From positions 124,001 through 188,000 of the forward strand of contig NZ_PYVX01000004.1 in assembly GCF_003056305.1 (NCBI RefSeq): a stretch of DNA of 64,000 nucleotides, in the 5' to 3' direction. This document shows, piece by piece, positions 28,651 to 38,202 of the stretch (its first letter is position 1; each line of letters starts with the position of its first letter). This stretch comes from Halomonas denitrificans. GTDB taxonomy: Bacteria; Pseudomonadota; Gammaproteobacteria; Pseudomonadales; Halomonadaceae. The notes beneath the pieces were generated by a model. It saw nothing but the letters and a program-made list of their open reading frames with translations, did no database searches and was not told where the DNA came from. The translations under genes and the position numbers were made by a program.

Positions 28651-31368
28651 TTATTCCTCGCCGGCCTCGCCGCCGGTCTCTTTCTCGTTCTCGTCGCTTG
28701 CGGGCGCGTCCTCGCCAGCGGACGCGGTGCCTTCCTCGGCTTCCGGCTCCGCCGCCTCCTCGGGCTCGTCGACGCGCACGGTCTTGACCAGCTTCTCGTC
28801 GTTGCCGAGGCGGATCAGCATCACGCCCTGGGTGTTACGCGAGGTGGTGGAGACCTCCTCGACGCGGGTCCGCACGAGGGTGCCGCGATCGGTGATCAGC
28901 ATCATCTCGTCCGCGGAGTAGACCTGCATGGCCGCCACCAGGGCGCCGTTGCGCTCGCTGGTCTGCATGGCGATCACGCCCTGGCCGCCGCGGCCGCGCA
29001 GCGGGAACTCCTCAAGGCGGGTGCGCTTGCCATAGCCGTTCTCGCTGGCGGTGAGGATGTAGATCTGGCCGCCGTTGCCGGCCTCCACGGTGGCGCCCTC
29101 CTCGCCCTCGGCCTCGACGTCCGCCTCGGCGTCTATCTGCTGGCTCTGCGGGATGATCAGACTGATCACCTCGGCGTCGTCCAGCAGGCGCATGCCGCGT
29201 ACGCCGCGGGCGGTGCGGCCCATGGCGCGCACGTTGGCCTCCTCGAAGCGAATCGCCTTGCCGTTGGAGGAGAGCAGCATCACGTGATCGGCGCCCGAGG
29301 TGATGGCGGCGCCGACCAGGCGGTCGTCCTCGTCGAGGTCGATGGCGATCAGGCCCACGCTGCGCGGCCGCGAGAACTGCTCGAGGCTGGTGCGCTTGAC
29401 CGTGCCCTTGGCGGTGGCGAAGAAGATGTAGCTCTGCGGGTCGTAGTCGCGCACCGGCAGGATGGCGTTGATCGCCTCGCCCTCGTCCAGCGGCAGCAGG
29501 TTGACCAGCGGCTTGCCGCGGGAGCCGCGGCTGGCCACCGGCATCTCGTAGACCTTCAGCCAGTAGACCTTGCCGCGGTTGGAGAACAGCAGCACGGTGT
29601 CGTGGGTGGAGGCCACCAGCAGATGCTCGATGACGTCCTCGTCCTTCATGGCGGTGGCCGACTTGCCGCGACCGCCGCGGCGCTGGGCCTGGTAGTCGGA
29701 GAGCGGCTGGGTCTTGGCATAGCCGGTGCGGGACACGGTGACCACCATGTCCTCCTCGGCGATCAGGTCCTCGAGGCGCAGGTCGAGGTGGCTGGCCTGG
29801 ATCTCGGTCTTGCGCGGGTCGCCGAACTGGTCGCGCACCGCGACGAGCTCCTCGCGGATCACCTCGAGCAGGCGGTCGGCGGAAGCCAGGATGGCGGTGA
29901 GCTCGGCGATCTTCTCGAGGATCGAGAGGTACTCGTCGAGGAGCTTCTCGGTCTCGAGCCCGGTCAGGCGGTGCAGGCGCAGCTCGAGGATCGCCTGGGC
30001 CTGGGCCGGCGACAGGCGGTAGTCGGTGCCGGTCTGGCTGAGGCCGAAGCCCTCCTCCAGGTCCTCGGGCCGGCAGGAGGTGGCACCGGCGCGCTCGAGC
30101 ATGGCGGTGACCTGCCCCGGCTGCCAGGACTTCGCCAGCAGCTTCTCCTTGGCCTCGGCGGCGCTCGGCGAGGCCTTGATCAGCTCGATCACCTCGTCGA
30201 TGTTGGAGATGGCGACCGCCAGGCCCTCGAGGATGTGGCCGCGCTCGCGAGCCTTCTTCAGCTCGAAGAGGGTGCGACGGGTGACCACCTCGCGGCGGTG
30301 GCGAATGAAGGCCTCGAGGATCTCCTTGAGGTTCATGATCTTCGGCTGGCCATCCTCGATGGCGACCATGTTGATGCCGAAGACGGTCTGCAGCTGGGTC
30401 TGGGCGAAGAGGTTGTTGACCACCACCTCGCCGGACTCGCCGCGCTTGACCTCGATCACCACCCGCAGGCCGTCCTTGTCGGACTCGTCGCGCAGCTCGG
30501 CGATACCCTCGATCCGCTTCTCTTTCACCAGCTCGGCGATCTTCTCGATCAGCCGCGCCTTGTTCACCTGATAGGGCAGCTCGCTGACGATGATGTGGTC
30601 GCGACCGGTCTTGTCGTCGTGCTCGATGGTGTGACAGGCGCGCACGTAGATGCGCCCGCGGCCGGAGCGATAGGCCTCGAGGATGCCGGCGCGGCCGTTG
30701 ATGATGCCGCCGGTGGGGAAGTCCGGGCCGGGAACATGCTCGATCAGGTCGTCGACGGTGAGGGTGTAGTCGTCGATCAGCGCCAGGCAGGCGTTGATGA
30801 TCTCGCCCATGTTGTGGGGCGGGATGTTGGTCGCCATGCCAACGGCGATGCCCGAGGAGCCGTTGATCAGCAGGTTGGGCACCTTGGTCGGCAGCACGTC
30901 GGGGATGCGCTCGGTGCCGTCGTAGTTGTCGACCCAGTCGACGGTGTCCTTCTCGAGGTCGGCCAGCAGCTCGTGGGAGAGCCTGGCCATGCGCACCTCG
31001 GTGTAACGCATGGCGGCCGCGCTGTCGCCGTCGATGGAGCCGAAGTTGCCCTGGCCATCGACCAGCACGTGGCGCATCGAGAAGTCCTGGGCCATGCGCA
31101 CGATGGTGTCGTAGACGGCACTGTCCCCGTGGGGGTGGTACTTACCGATGACATCGCCCACCACGCGGGCGGACTTCTTGTACGGCTTGTTCCAGTCGTT
31201 GCCGAGCTCGTGCATGGCGAACAGCACGCGCCGATGCACCGGCTTCAAACCATCGCGCACGTCGGGCAGCGCACGGCCGATGATCACGCTCATCGCGTAA
31301 TCGAGGTACGACTGCTTGAGTTCGTCCTCGATATTGACTGGCAGAATCTCTCTGGCGATGTCACCCAT
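28651..31368 (-). CDS. gyrA: DNA gyrase subunit A
   Basis: The 905-residue subunit cuts and rejoins DNA. The catalytic tyrosine is in [11 protein letters not shown] at about residue 122. The quinolone-resistance region [19 protein letters not shown] has the susceptible Ser and Asp. C-terminal beta-propeller blades include RRGGRGKSA, the GyrA-box-type segment. The C-terminus is very acidic ([14 protein letters not shown] and on), which is common in halophile proteins. The ATG at 31368 begins the conserved [18 protein letters not shown]. Confidence 0.97.
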   Translation of the reverse strand: MGDIAREILPVNIEDELKQSYLDYAMSVIIGRALPDVRDGLKPVHRRVLFAMHELGNDWNKPYKKSARVVGDVIGKYHPHGDSAVYDTIVRMAQDFSMRHVLVDGQGNFGSIDGDSAAAMRYTEVRMARLSHELLADLEKDTVDWVDNYDGTERIPDVLPTKVPNLLINGSSGIAVGMATNIPPHNMGEIINACLALIDDYTLTVDDLIEHVPGPDFPTGGIINGRAGILEAYRSGRGRIYVRACHTIEHDDKTGRDHIIVSELPYQVNKARLIEKIAELVKEKRIEGIAELRDESDKDGLRVVIEVKRGESGEVVVNNLFAQTQLQTVFGINMVAIEDGQPKIMNLKEILEAFIRHRREVVTRRTLFELKKARERGHILEGLAVAISNIDEVIELIKASPSAAEAKEKLLAKSWQPGQVTAMLERAGATSCRPEDLEEGFGLSQTGTDYRLSPAQAQAILELRLHRLTGLETEKLLDEYLSILEKIAELTAILASADRLLEVIREELVAVRDQFGDPRKTEIQASHLDLRLEDLIAEEDMVVTVSRTGYAKTQPLSDYQAQRRGGRGKSATAMKDEDVIEHLLVASTHDTVLLFSNRGKVYWLKVYEMPVASRGSRGKPLVNLLPLDEGEAINAILPVRDYDPQSYIFFATAKGTVKRTSLEQFSRPRSVGLIAIDLDEDDRLVGAAITSGADHVMLLSSNGKAIRFEEANVRAMGRTARGVRGMRLLDDAEVISLIIPQSQQIDAEADVEAEGEEGATVEAGNGGQIYILTASENGYGKRTRLEEFPLRGRGGQGVIAMQTSERNGALVAAMQVYSADEMMLITDRGTLVRTRVEEVSTTSRNTQGVMLIRLGNDEKLVKTVRVDEPEEAAEPEAEEGTASAGEDAPASDENEKETGGEAGEE

Positions 31369-31444
31369 GGGTCGTCGAATCCTTTGCACTGCAACAGGTT
31401 GGCGCGTCACGTGGCCGTGACATGGCGCGCAATAACAGCCTTAC

Positions 31445-31453
31445 ATCATACCA
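31445..31453 (-). promoter_or_regulatory. Candidate extended -10 promoter of gyrA
   Basis: Reading the minus strand, TGGTATGAT is an extended -10 box (TGn plus TATGAT). It lies about 77 nt upstream of the gyrA start, between the thioesterase and gyrA. Confidence 0.45.
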
Positions 31454-31474
31454 TCCCGGATACTGATAAGGGAG

Positions 31475-31894
31475 CTAGGCGAGCACCAGCGCCGCCATTG
31501 CCTCGCGGATCTCGCCGTCGATCGTCACCGCCCGACCGCTCGCCACCTCGAGCAGCACGAAGGTGATGTCGGCTCGGGCCACCAGCGCGTCGTCGGCCAC
31601 GCGCCGAATCTCCTGATGGATGCGGGCCCGACGCGAGCCGATCTCGGCGAGCCGGGTCAGCACCGCGAGGTCGTCGCCGGCCACCGCGGCACGCCGGTAG
31701 TCGATATTGAGGTTGACCGCGACGAAGGCCAGGTCGCCGCGCCCCAGGAAGGCCGCCAAGCGGGGATGCTCGTCGAAATAGGCCCAGCGCCCCTCCTCCA
31801 GGAATTCCAGGTAGCGGGCGTTGTTGACGTGGCCATAGCCATCCAGGTGGTAGCCCCTGACGCGCAGGGTGGTACGGGAGAGGCGAGAATCCAT
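31475..31894 (-). CDS. YbgC/FadM-type acyl-CoA thioesterase
   Basis: The 139-residue hotdog-fold protein has the 4-hydroxybenzoyl-CoA thioesterase-like signature GYHLDGYGHVNNARYLEFLE, with the catalytic aspartate-like position before YGHVNN. Such enzymes hydrolyse acyl-CoA in the cytoplasm. CAGGAG lies 8 nt before the ATG. The physiological substrate is unknown. Confidence 0.88.
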   Translation of the reverse strand: MDSRLSRTTLRVRGYHLDGYGHVNNARYLEFLEEGRWAYFDEHPRLAAFLGRGDLAFVAVNLNIDYRRAAVAGDDLAVLTRLAEIGSRRARIHQEIRRVADDALVARADITFVLLEVASGRAVTIDGEIREAMAALVLA

Positions 31895-32010
31895 GCAGAA
31901 GGCTCCTGGGCTTGATCGTGAACGGCGGGCAAAGGAACGATTCTAGCCAGCCGGGGCGCCGACATTCAAACCACCGTTTGAAACTGAGGCGCAGGCGATG
32001 CCGCCGTGCG

Positions 32011-32040
32011 CTGGCACCCGCGGCGCCCTTTGGCCATAAT
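32011..32040 (+). promoter_or_regulatory. Candidate promoter of rdgC
   Basis: CTGGCA (32011-32016) and CATAAT (32035-32040) are 18 nt apart, placing the transcription start about 25 nt before the rdgC ATG. Confidence 0.5.
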
Positions 32041-32070
32041 ATGCCCCCTTTTTCTCCCGGGAAATGCTCC

Positions 32071-33003
32071 ATGTGGTTCAAGCACTTGCATCTCTACCGC
32101 CTGCATGACGCCCCCGAGCTGGACGCCACCAGCCTGGAAACCGCCCTCGGCGAGCAGGCCTTTCGTCCGCTGGGCGGCAGCGAAGCCCGCCGCCTCGGCT
32201 GGTGCGCGCCGGCCGGGCGCGCCGGGACGCAGCTGCTTCATGAGCTGCAGGGCCAGCGGCTGATGACCGCACTGCGCCAGGAACGCATCCTGCCCGCCTC
32301 GGTGGTCCGCGAGGAGGTCGAGGAGCGTAGCGAGGCGATCGAGGCCAGCGAGGGGCGCAAGCTGCGCCGCCAGGAGAAGCTCACCATCAAGGAGCAGGTC
32401 TACGAGGACCTGCTGCCCCGCGCCTTCGTGCGCAGCCAGAAGGTCGACCTGTGGTGGGACAGCCGCCGGTCGCTGATCGCCATCAACTCAAGCTCGCGCA
32501 CCCGCGCCGAGGAGCTCCTCGACCTGCTGCGCGAGACCCTGGGCAGCCTCAAGGTGACGCCGCTTGCCAGCCAGACGCTACCCATGCGCGCCATGACCAC
32601 CTGGCTCGGCGACCCCGGCTCGCGCCCCGCCGACCTGGTGCTCGGCGACCAGGTGGAGCTGAAGGCCAAGGGCGACGACGGCGTGCTGCGCGCCCGCCAG
32701 GTCGACCTCGACAGCGACGAGATCCAGCAGCTGCTGGAGAGCGGCCGCCAGGCCAGCAAGCTGGCCCTCTCGATCGAGGGCCGGCTAAGCTTCGTGCTGC
32801 ATGACGACCTGGCGATCAAGTCGCTGCGCTTCGATGACGCCCTCATCGACGAGGCCTCTCAGACCGACGACGGCGACGACGCCGTGGTGCGGCTGGAGAC
32901 CGATTTCATCCTGATGACACAGGCGCTGGCCGAGAATATCGAGCGCCTGATCGAGTGGCTGGGTGGCGAGGCCGGCAGCGCCGGCGACGCCCCGAGCGCC
33001 TGA
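32071..33003 (+). CDS. rdgC: Recombination-associated protein RdgC
   Basis: The 310-residue protein belongs to the RdgC family, which forms DNA-encircling dimers and limits RecA action. The N-terminus WFKHLHLYRLHD and the segments RRQEKLTIKEQVYEDLLPRA, VDLWWDSRRSLIAINSSS and DDLAIKSLRFDDAL are conserved. I chose the ATG at 32071, which gives the conserved start; a longer frame upstream is not conserved. Confidence 0.95.
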   Translation: MWFKHLHLYRLHDAPELDATSLETALGEQAFRPLGGSEARRLGWCAPAGRAGTQLLHELQGQRLMTALRQERILPASVVREEVEERSEAIEASEGRKLRRQEKLTIKEQVYEDLLPRAFVRSQKVDLWWDSRRSLIAINSSSRTRAEELLDLLRETLGSLKVTPLASQTLPMRAMTTWLGDPGSRPADLVLGDQVELKAKGDDGVLRARQVDLDSDEIQQLLESGRQASKLALSIEGRLSFVLHDDLAIKSLRFDDALIDEASQTDDGDDAVVRLETDFILMTQALAENIERLIEWLGGEAGSAGDAPSA

Positions 33004-33029
33004 TCGCCCACGACCACAGCCTGGAACAC

Positions 33030-34196
33030 ATGACCGAGACACAAGACACCCCCGCAGCCGATCCCTGGGCCGAGATTCGCCCCTACCAGGACGCCGAGGT
33101 GGCCGAGGTGCTCGAGCGCCTCGTCCACGACAGCGAACTGCTGGACGCCCTGACCCGCTACCGGCTGCCGCGCCTGGCCCGCGTCATGCCGCGGCTCTCG
33201 CGCGCCCTGGCCAGCTTCGCGATTCGCCGCGAGACCCGCGGCGTGGCCAGCGTGCACGATTTCCAGATGCGCATCGCCAGCTACATGCAGCGCATGCTCA
33301 GGAACTCCACGGACGACTTCCGGGTGGAGGGGCTGGAACAGCTGGACCCGAGCACCGGGTATCTCTTCGTCGGCAACCATCGTGACATCTCGATGGATCC
33401 CGCCTTCGTGAACTATGCGCTCTATCTCGCCGGGCGAGACACCGTGCGCATCGCCATCGGCGACAACCTGCTGAAGAAGCCCTACGTCAACGACCTGATG
33501 CGGCTCAACAAGAGCTTCATCGTACCGCGCAGCGCCCGGGGCAAGCGCGCCATGCTGGCCGCCTACCAGCAGCTCTCCGCCTATATCCGCCACTCCATCC
33601 TCGAGGACAACCACTCGATCTGGATGGCCCAGCGCGAGGGGCGTGCCAAGGACGGCATCGACCGCACCGATCCGGCGATCATCAAGATGCTGACCATGGC
33701 GCGGCGCGGCGAGGATCGCCAGGCCGGCATCGGCGACGCCGTCGCCGAGCTGCGCCTGGTGCCCGTGTCGATCAGCTACGAGTACGACCCCTGCGACCTG
33801 CAGAAGGCCCGCGAGCTGCGAGCCCTCGAGGACAGCGGCAACTACGAGAAGAGCGAGTTCGAGGACATCAGCTCCATCGTCGCCGGCATCACCGGCCACA
33901 AGGGGCGCGTACAGCTCACCTTCGGCACACCCCTCTCGTCCGACCTCGCGGGCCCCGACGAGGTGGCCGCCGAGATCGACCGCCAGGTGCTGGCCGGCTA
34001 CCGCCTCTTCCCCAGCCACTACCTGGCCCTCGAGGCGCTGGGCAAGGCGCCGGAGCTGCTGGATATGAGCGAGGTCAGCGACGCCGACCGCGCCCGCTTC
34101 CAGGCGCGACTGCAGACGGTCCCCGAGGAGCTGAGCCACTGGTGGCTGACCCAGTACGCCAATCCGGTGCTCAACAAGGCGGGACGCTGCCAGTGA
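33030..34196 (+). CDS. 1-acyl-sn-glycerol-3-phosphate acyltransferase-like protein
   Basis: The 388-residue protein carries a PlsC-type acyltransferase core: LFVGNHRDISMDPAF in place of the usual H-x4-D block, and WMAQREGRAKDGID as the EGxR-like block. Here the aspartates lie 2 and 6 residues from the histidine, not 5, a variant I associate with longer uncharacterised members. A transferase to membrane lipids is likely, but the substrate is unknown. It starts 27 nt after rdgC and is followed at 10 nt by the CDF transporter, so the three may be cotranscribed. Confidence 0.82.
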   Translation: MTETQDTPAADPWAEIRPYQDAEVAEVLERLVHDSELLDALTRYRLPRLARVMPRLSRALASFAIRRETRGVASVHDFQMRIASYMQRMLRNSTDDFRVEGLEQLDPSTGYLFVGNHRDISMDPAFVNYALYLAGRDTVRIAIGDNLLKKPYVNDLMRLNKSFIVPRSARGKRAMLAAYQQLSAYIRHSILEDNHSIWMAQREGRAKDGIDRTDPAIIKMLTMARRGEDRQAGIGDAVAELRLVPVSISYEYDPCDLQKARELRALEDSGNYEKSEFEDISSIVAGITGHKGRVQLTFGTPLSSDLAGPDEVAAEIDRQVLAGYRLFPSHYLALEALGKAPELLDMSEVSDADRARFQARLQTVPEELSHWWLTQYANPVLNKAGRCQ

Positions 34197-34206
34197 GGCG
34201 CACGAC

Positions 34207-35415
34207 ATGAAGGAGGAGTCGTCGAGCGCCCATGCACCGCCGATGAACGGCCGCGGCGATGCGGCGACGCGCGCCGCCCAGACCCGCGAGGCGCATCGCG
34301 TCACGCTGATCGGTGCCCTCATCGACTTCGCCGTCGGCGTGGCCAAGATGATCGCCGGCTTCATGGTGGGCTCGGCGGCGCTGGTGGCCGACGGCATCCA
34401 CTCTTTCTCGGACATCCTGACCGACCTCTTCGTGGTCGCCGCCACCCACTTCGGCCGCCAGGAACCCGACAGCAACCACCCCTACGGCCACGGCCGCATC
34501 GAGACCCTGGCGACGCTGTGGCTTGGCAGCGTGCTGATCTTCGTCGCCGGCGGCATCGCCTGGGCGAGCATCGGTCGCCTCCTCGAGGGCGAGCCCATCC
34601 CCGCCCCGGGCCTCTGGGCCATCGGCATCGCCGTGATCGCCCTGCTCGCCAAGGAGTGGATCTTCCGCTACACCATGCGGGTGGCCCTCCGCGTCAATTC
34701 ACGGCTGCTCGAGGCCAACGCCTGGCACTCCCGCTCCGACGCGCTCTCCACCGTGGTGGTGCTGATCGGCCTGGTGGCCGCCCAGGTCGGCGTGGGCTGG
34801 ATGGACGCCCTCGCCGCCATCGTGGTGGGCATCATGGTCGGCCAGGTCGGCGGACGGCTGCTGTGGGAGTCCGGCCGTGAGCTGATCGACACCGCCCTGC
34901 CGGCCGAGGAGCGCGACGCCATGCAGCGCGCCGCCGAGGAGGTCGCCGGGGTGCGCAGCGTGCACGACCTGCGCGCCCGCAAGCTCGGCAGCGACATCCT
35001 GCTCGACCTGCACATCGTGGTGCCCCCGCGGGTCACGGTCTCCGAGGCGCACGAGATCGGCAACGAGGCCAGCCGCCGACTGCGCGAGACCTTTCCCAAC
35101 CTGCACGACGTGACCTTCCACATCGATCCCGAAGACGATTCGGGGGAGACCGAGCACAGCCTGCGCCCCGCCCCGCCGCTGCGTGCCGACGTCGAGGGGG
35201 TGCTCGACCAGGCCTGGCACGACCTGCCGATCTGGCATGCCCGGGTCGACCTGGACCTCCACTACCTGGACAACCGGGTCGACGTCTCGCTCTACGTCGA
35301 CGCCCTGCCGCCGGGGCAGGATCTCGACGCCGCGGCAACCGCCCTGCGCCAGGCCGCCCGCCGGCTCGACTGGGTCGGCCGCCTGCGGGTCTGGCTCGGC
35401 CCCGGCAAGGGATAG
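34207..35415 (+). CDS. Cation diffusion facilitator (CDF) metal exporter
   Basis: The 402-residue protein has six predicted helices. Metal-site residues are seen in VADGIHSFSDILTD (helix 2) and ANAWHSRSDALST (helix 5), and HPYGHGRIETLATL is a family segment. Such proteins export Zn2+, Fe2+ or Mn2+ against protons. The cytoplasmic C-terminal domain is about 150 residues, longer than usual, and may hold a second dimerisation module (about 310-402). GAGG precedes the ATG. Confidence 0.92.
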   Translation: MKEESSSAHAPPMNGRGDAATRAAQTREAHRVTLIGALIDFAVGVAKMIAGFMVGSAALVADGIHSFSDILTDLFVVAATHFGRQEPDSNHPYGHGRIETLATLWLGSVLIFVAGGIAWASIGRLLEGEPIPAPGLWAIGIAVIALLAKEWIFRYTMRVALRVNSRLLEANAWHSRSDALSTVVVLIGLVAAQVGVGWMDALAAIVVGIMVGQVGGRLLWESGRELIDTALPAEERDAMQRAAEEVAGVRSVHDLRARKLGSDILLDLHIVVPPRVTVSEAHEIGNEASRRLRETFPNLHDVTFHIDPEDDSGETEHSLRPAPPLRADVEGVLDQAWHDLPIWHARVDLDLHYLDNRVDVSLYVDALPPGQDLDAAATALRQAARRLDWVGRLRVWLGPGKG

Positions 35416-35500
35416 GCCGCCCGCCTCACGGCGGCCACCCTGCTCGCATTAGCCGCCTGCTCCCCCTAGACTTGAGCAAGTGCTCATTCAGGCCGACGCC

Positions 35501-36217
35501 ATGTTTCCCCCGTCATACCGGACACTCGACTCGCCCGGGCGTCGCCGTTTTCTGGCGGGGCTCGGCGGCCTGTGGCTGCTTGCGGGCCTGGGGCTCGGGC
35601 CGTCACCGGTCGCGGCCGGCCTCGAACCGCAGCGCCTGCGCCGGGTCATGCAGGCGCAGTACGGCGCGCCGGGCGTCGCGGCCCTCGAGGCGTGGTTCGC
35701 GCTGCTCGAGCGGCTGCGCCCGACCGACCTGGAGACCCGGCTGCGCGAGGTCAACGACTTCTTCAACCGGCGGGTGCGCTGGCTCGACGACATCGACATC
35801 TGGCGCCAGGAAGACTACTGGGCCACGCCGCTGGAGACCCTGGGACGCGGCGAGGGCGACTGCGAGGACTTCACCATCGCCAAGTACGTCACCCTCAAGG
35901 AGCTCGGCGTACCGGAAGACCAGCTGCGCCTGATCTACGTGCGCGCGCGCATCGGGCGCAGCAGCCTCACCCAGGCGCACATGGTGCTGGGCTACTACGA
36001 GACGGCCGCGGCGGACCCGCTGGTACTGGACAACCTGGTGCCCTCGATCACCCGTGGCTCCCGGCGCACCGACCTCGATCCGCTGTTCAGCTTCAACGGC
36101 CGTGGCCTGTGGGCCGCCGGCTCGTCGCGCTCCCGCGCCGACCCGGTCGTCCGGCTGTCGCGCTGGCGACGCGTGATCGATCGCATGCAGCAGCAGGGAT
36201 TCATTCAAGGGGAGTAG
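35501..36217 (+). CDS. lapG: LapG-type periplasmic cysteine protease
   Basis: The 238-residue transglutaminase-like protease cuts LapA-type adhesins near the N-terminus and releases them from the surface. The catalytic triad is visible: C121 in GEGDCEDFTIAKY, H160 in QAHMVLGYY and D177 in LVLDNLVPS. The N-terminal GRRRFLAGLGGLWLLAG is an export signal that resembles a twin-arginine motif. The start is uncertain; a GTG seven codons upstream is possible. lapD follows after 3 nt, and the target adhesin gene is 2.4 kb away. Confidence 0.95.
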   Translation: MFPPSYRTLDSPGRRRFLAGLGGLWLLAGLGLGPSPVAAGLEPQRLRRVMQAQYGAPGVAALEAWFALLERLRPTDLETRLREVNDFFNRRVRWLDDIDIWRQEDYWATPLETLGRGEGDCEDFTIAKYVTLKELGVPEDQLRLIYVRARIGRSSLTQAHMVLGYYETAAADPLVLDNLVPSITRGSRRTDLDPLFSFNGRGLWAAGSSRSRADPVVRLSRWRRVIDRMQQQGFIQGE

Positions 36218-36220
36218 GAC

Positions 36221-38137
36221 ATGTCACTCATCAAGCAGCTCTGGCTGATCGTCGTGGTACTGCTGCTGCTCGCCTTCGGGGGCAGCCTGGTCATCGGGGT
36301 CAATGCCAGCCGGGCCTACATCCAGCAGGAAGTGCTGATCAAGAACGCCGACAACGCCCGCGCCCTGGCCTTGACGATGAGCCAGATGCCCAAGGACCCG
36401 GTCACCCTGGAGCTGCTGATCTCGGCCCAGTTCGACACCGGTCACTACCGGCGGGTCGAGCTGCGCTCCCCGGAGGGCGAGATCCTCGAGCGGCGCCTCG
36501 GCGCGGATGCCATTGAGGACGTGCCGGCCTGGTTCGTGGACCTGGTGGAGATCGAGGTCCCCGCCGGACGCGCCGTGGTCCAGGACGGCTGGCGACAGCT
36601 CGGCACCCTGGTGCTGGAGAGCCAGCACAGCTTCGCCTACCGCTCGCTGTGGGCGAGCACCCTGAGCCTGATGGGCTGGTTCGGCCTCGCCGCGGCGATC
36701 AGCCTGCTGCTGGCCTGGTGGGTCGTGCGCCAGATCCGGCAACCGCTGGGCGCCGTGGTCGATCAGGCCCGGAGGATCGGCGAGCGTCGCTTCACCACGA
36801 TCCCCGCCCCGCGGACCCGTGAACTACGCGACGTGGTGGAGGCCATGAACCACCTCTCCGGCGCGGTGCACGCCATGCTGAGCGAGGAAAGCCAGAAACT
36901 CGACCGGCTGCGACAGCAGCTGCAGCACGACCCGGTGACCGGGGTGCTGAATCGCGAGGCGCTGCTCTCGCAGCTGCAGATCCACCTGGACAGCCAGGAT
37001 GCGCGAGCCAGCGGCGCCCTCGCCCTGATCCGCCTGGCCCACCTGGCCGAGATCAACGAGCGGCTGGGCCGCGCCGAGACCGACGCCCTCCTCCATGAGG
37101 TGGGCCACGGCCTGGAACAGTTCGGCCAGGCGCACGGCGGCGGCATCGTGGGCCGGCTCAACGGCAGCGACTTCATGATGCTGCTGCCCGGCAAGGTCGA
37201 CCTGGCGCGGCTGCGCCACGATCTCGGTCGGCGACTGGCGGCGCTGCGTGAACACGGTCGGACCGCCATCGGCCTGCCCGGTGCGTTGATCGACTACGCC
37301 CAGGGCGATCAGCGCGGCATGCTGCTGGCCAGCCTCGACGGCACCCTGTCGGCGGCCGAGGCACGCAGCGACGAGCGTCTACTGATCGCCGAGGGTCCGC
37401 AGCGACACAGCCTCTTCACCAGCCACGACGAGTGGCGCCGCGCCCTGCAGGTTGCCATGGCCAAGGGCGTCTACCTGGCCCACTACCCGGTACTGGACGC
37501 CACGGGCGAGCTGCTGCACTTCGAGTGCCCCTCGCGCCTGCGCCTGGCCGGCGACTGGCAGCCCGCGGGGGTCTTCATGCCGTGGGTCTCGCGCCTGGGG
37601 CTCGATAGCCAACTCGACCTGGCGGTGATCGACGAGGCCGTTCGCGACATCACCCAGCGCGGCAAGCCGCTCGGCATCAACCTCTCGGCGGCGTCGATCC
37701 AGGACGTGCACTTCGTCATGGAGCTGCAGGCCCGACTCAAGGCGCGCCCCGACGTCGCCGAGCTCTTGTGGCTGGAGCTGCCCGAGGCCATGGCGATCCA
37801 CGACCTGACGAGCTTTCGCAGCCTCTGCCACGCCCTGCAGCCGCTGGGCTGCCGGATCGGCCTGGAGCACGTGGGCGCCTCCTTCACTCGGATCGCCGAC
37901 CTGCAGGACCTGGGGCTCGCCTACCTCAAGCTCGACCGCACCCTGGTCCGGGGCATCGACCGGGTCGCAGAGCAGCAGACCATCCTGCGCGGCATGGCCA
38001 CGCTCTGCCACTCGCTGGGCATCCTGGCCATCGGCGAAGGCGTCGAGCACCGGGACGAGGCCCGGGTGCTCTTCGAGCTGGGCCTGGATGGCGCCACCGG
38101 GCCCGGCATCCGCCAGCACGAGAAGCCGGTGGACTGA
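36221..38137 (+). CDS. lapD: LapD-type c-di-GMP receptor
   Basis: The 638-residue inner-membrane protein has a helix at residues 5-27, a periplasmic LapD/MoxY-like domain (about 28-140), a second helix (about 146-168), a HAMP segment, then GGDEF and EAL domains. The GGDEF signature is degenerate (GRLNGSDFMMLL, near residue 315) and EAL is replaced by FECPSRL (near 432), so no synthesis or breakdown of c-di-GMP is expected. When c-di-GMP binds the EAL domain, LapD captures LapG. Adjacency to lapG is the standard arrangement. Confidence 0.95.
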   Translation: MSLIKQLWLIVVVLLLLAFGGSLVIGVNASRAYIQQEVLIKNADNARALALTMSQMPKDPVTLELLISAQFDTGHYRRVELRSPEGEILERRLGADAIEDVPAWFVDLVEIEVPAGRAVVQDGWRQLGTLVLESQHSFAYRSLWASTLSLMGWFGLAAAISLLLAWWVVRQIRQPLGAVVDQARRIGERRFTTIPAPRTRELRDVVEAMNHLSGAVHAMLSEESQKLDRLRQQLQHDPVTGVLNREALLSQLQIHLDSQDARASGALALIRLAHLAEINERLGRAETDALLHEVGHGLEQFGQAHGGGIVGRLNGSDFMMLLPGKVDLARLRHDLGRRLAALREHGRTAIGLPGALIDYAQGDQRGMLLASLDGTLSAAEARSDERLLIAEGPQRHSLFTSHDEWRRALQVAMAKGVYLAHYPVLDATGELLHFECPSRLRLAGDWQPAGVFMPWVSRLGLDSQLDLAVIDEAVRDITQRGKPLGINLSAASIQDVHFVMELQARLKARPDVAELLWLELPEAMAIHDLTSFRSLCHALQPLGCRIGLEHVGASFTRIADLQDLGLAYLKLDRTLVRGIDRVAEQQTILRGMATLCHSLGILAIGEGVEHRDEARVLFELGLDGATGPGIRQHEKPVD

Positions 38138-38141
38138 GCAT

Positions 38142-38175
38142 CAAAAAGAGCCGGCGTCCTCACGGACGCCGGCTC
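38142..38175 (-). terminator. Terminator between lapD and the small gene
   Basis: A 12-bp stem GAGCCGGCGTCC / GGACGCCGGCTC with a 4-nt loop has TTTTT on the minus-strand side. It ends the small gene at 38203-38541 and its stem may also stop lapD transcripts. Confidence 0.85.
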
Positions 38176-38202
38176 ACAACTCTCCGAACATGACACGCCG
38201 CG

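Noticed and set aside
28195-31566. A very long open frame on the plus strand opposite gyrA and serC, and similar ones opposite ppsA, lapA, lapB and rpsA
   Set aside because: They mirror real genes in very GC-rich DNA, where stop codons are rare on the opposite strand. The translations are Val/Leu/Gly/His-rich with no family motif or ribosome site.
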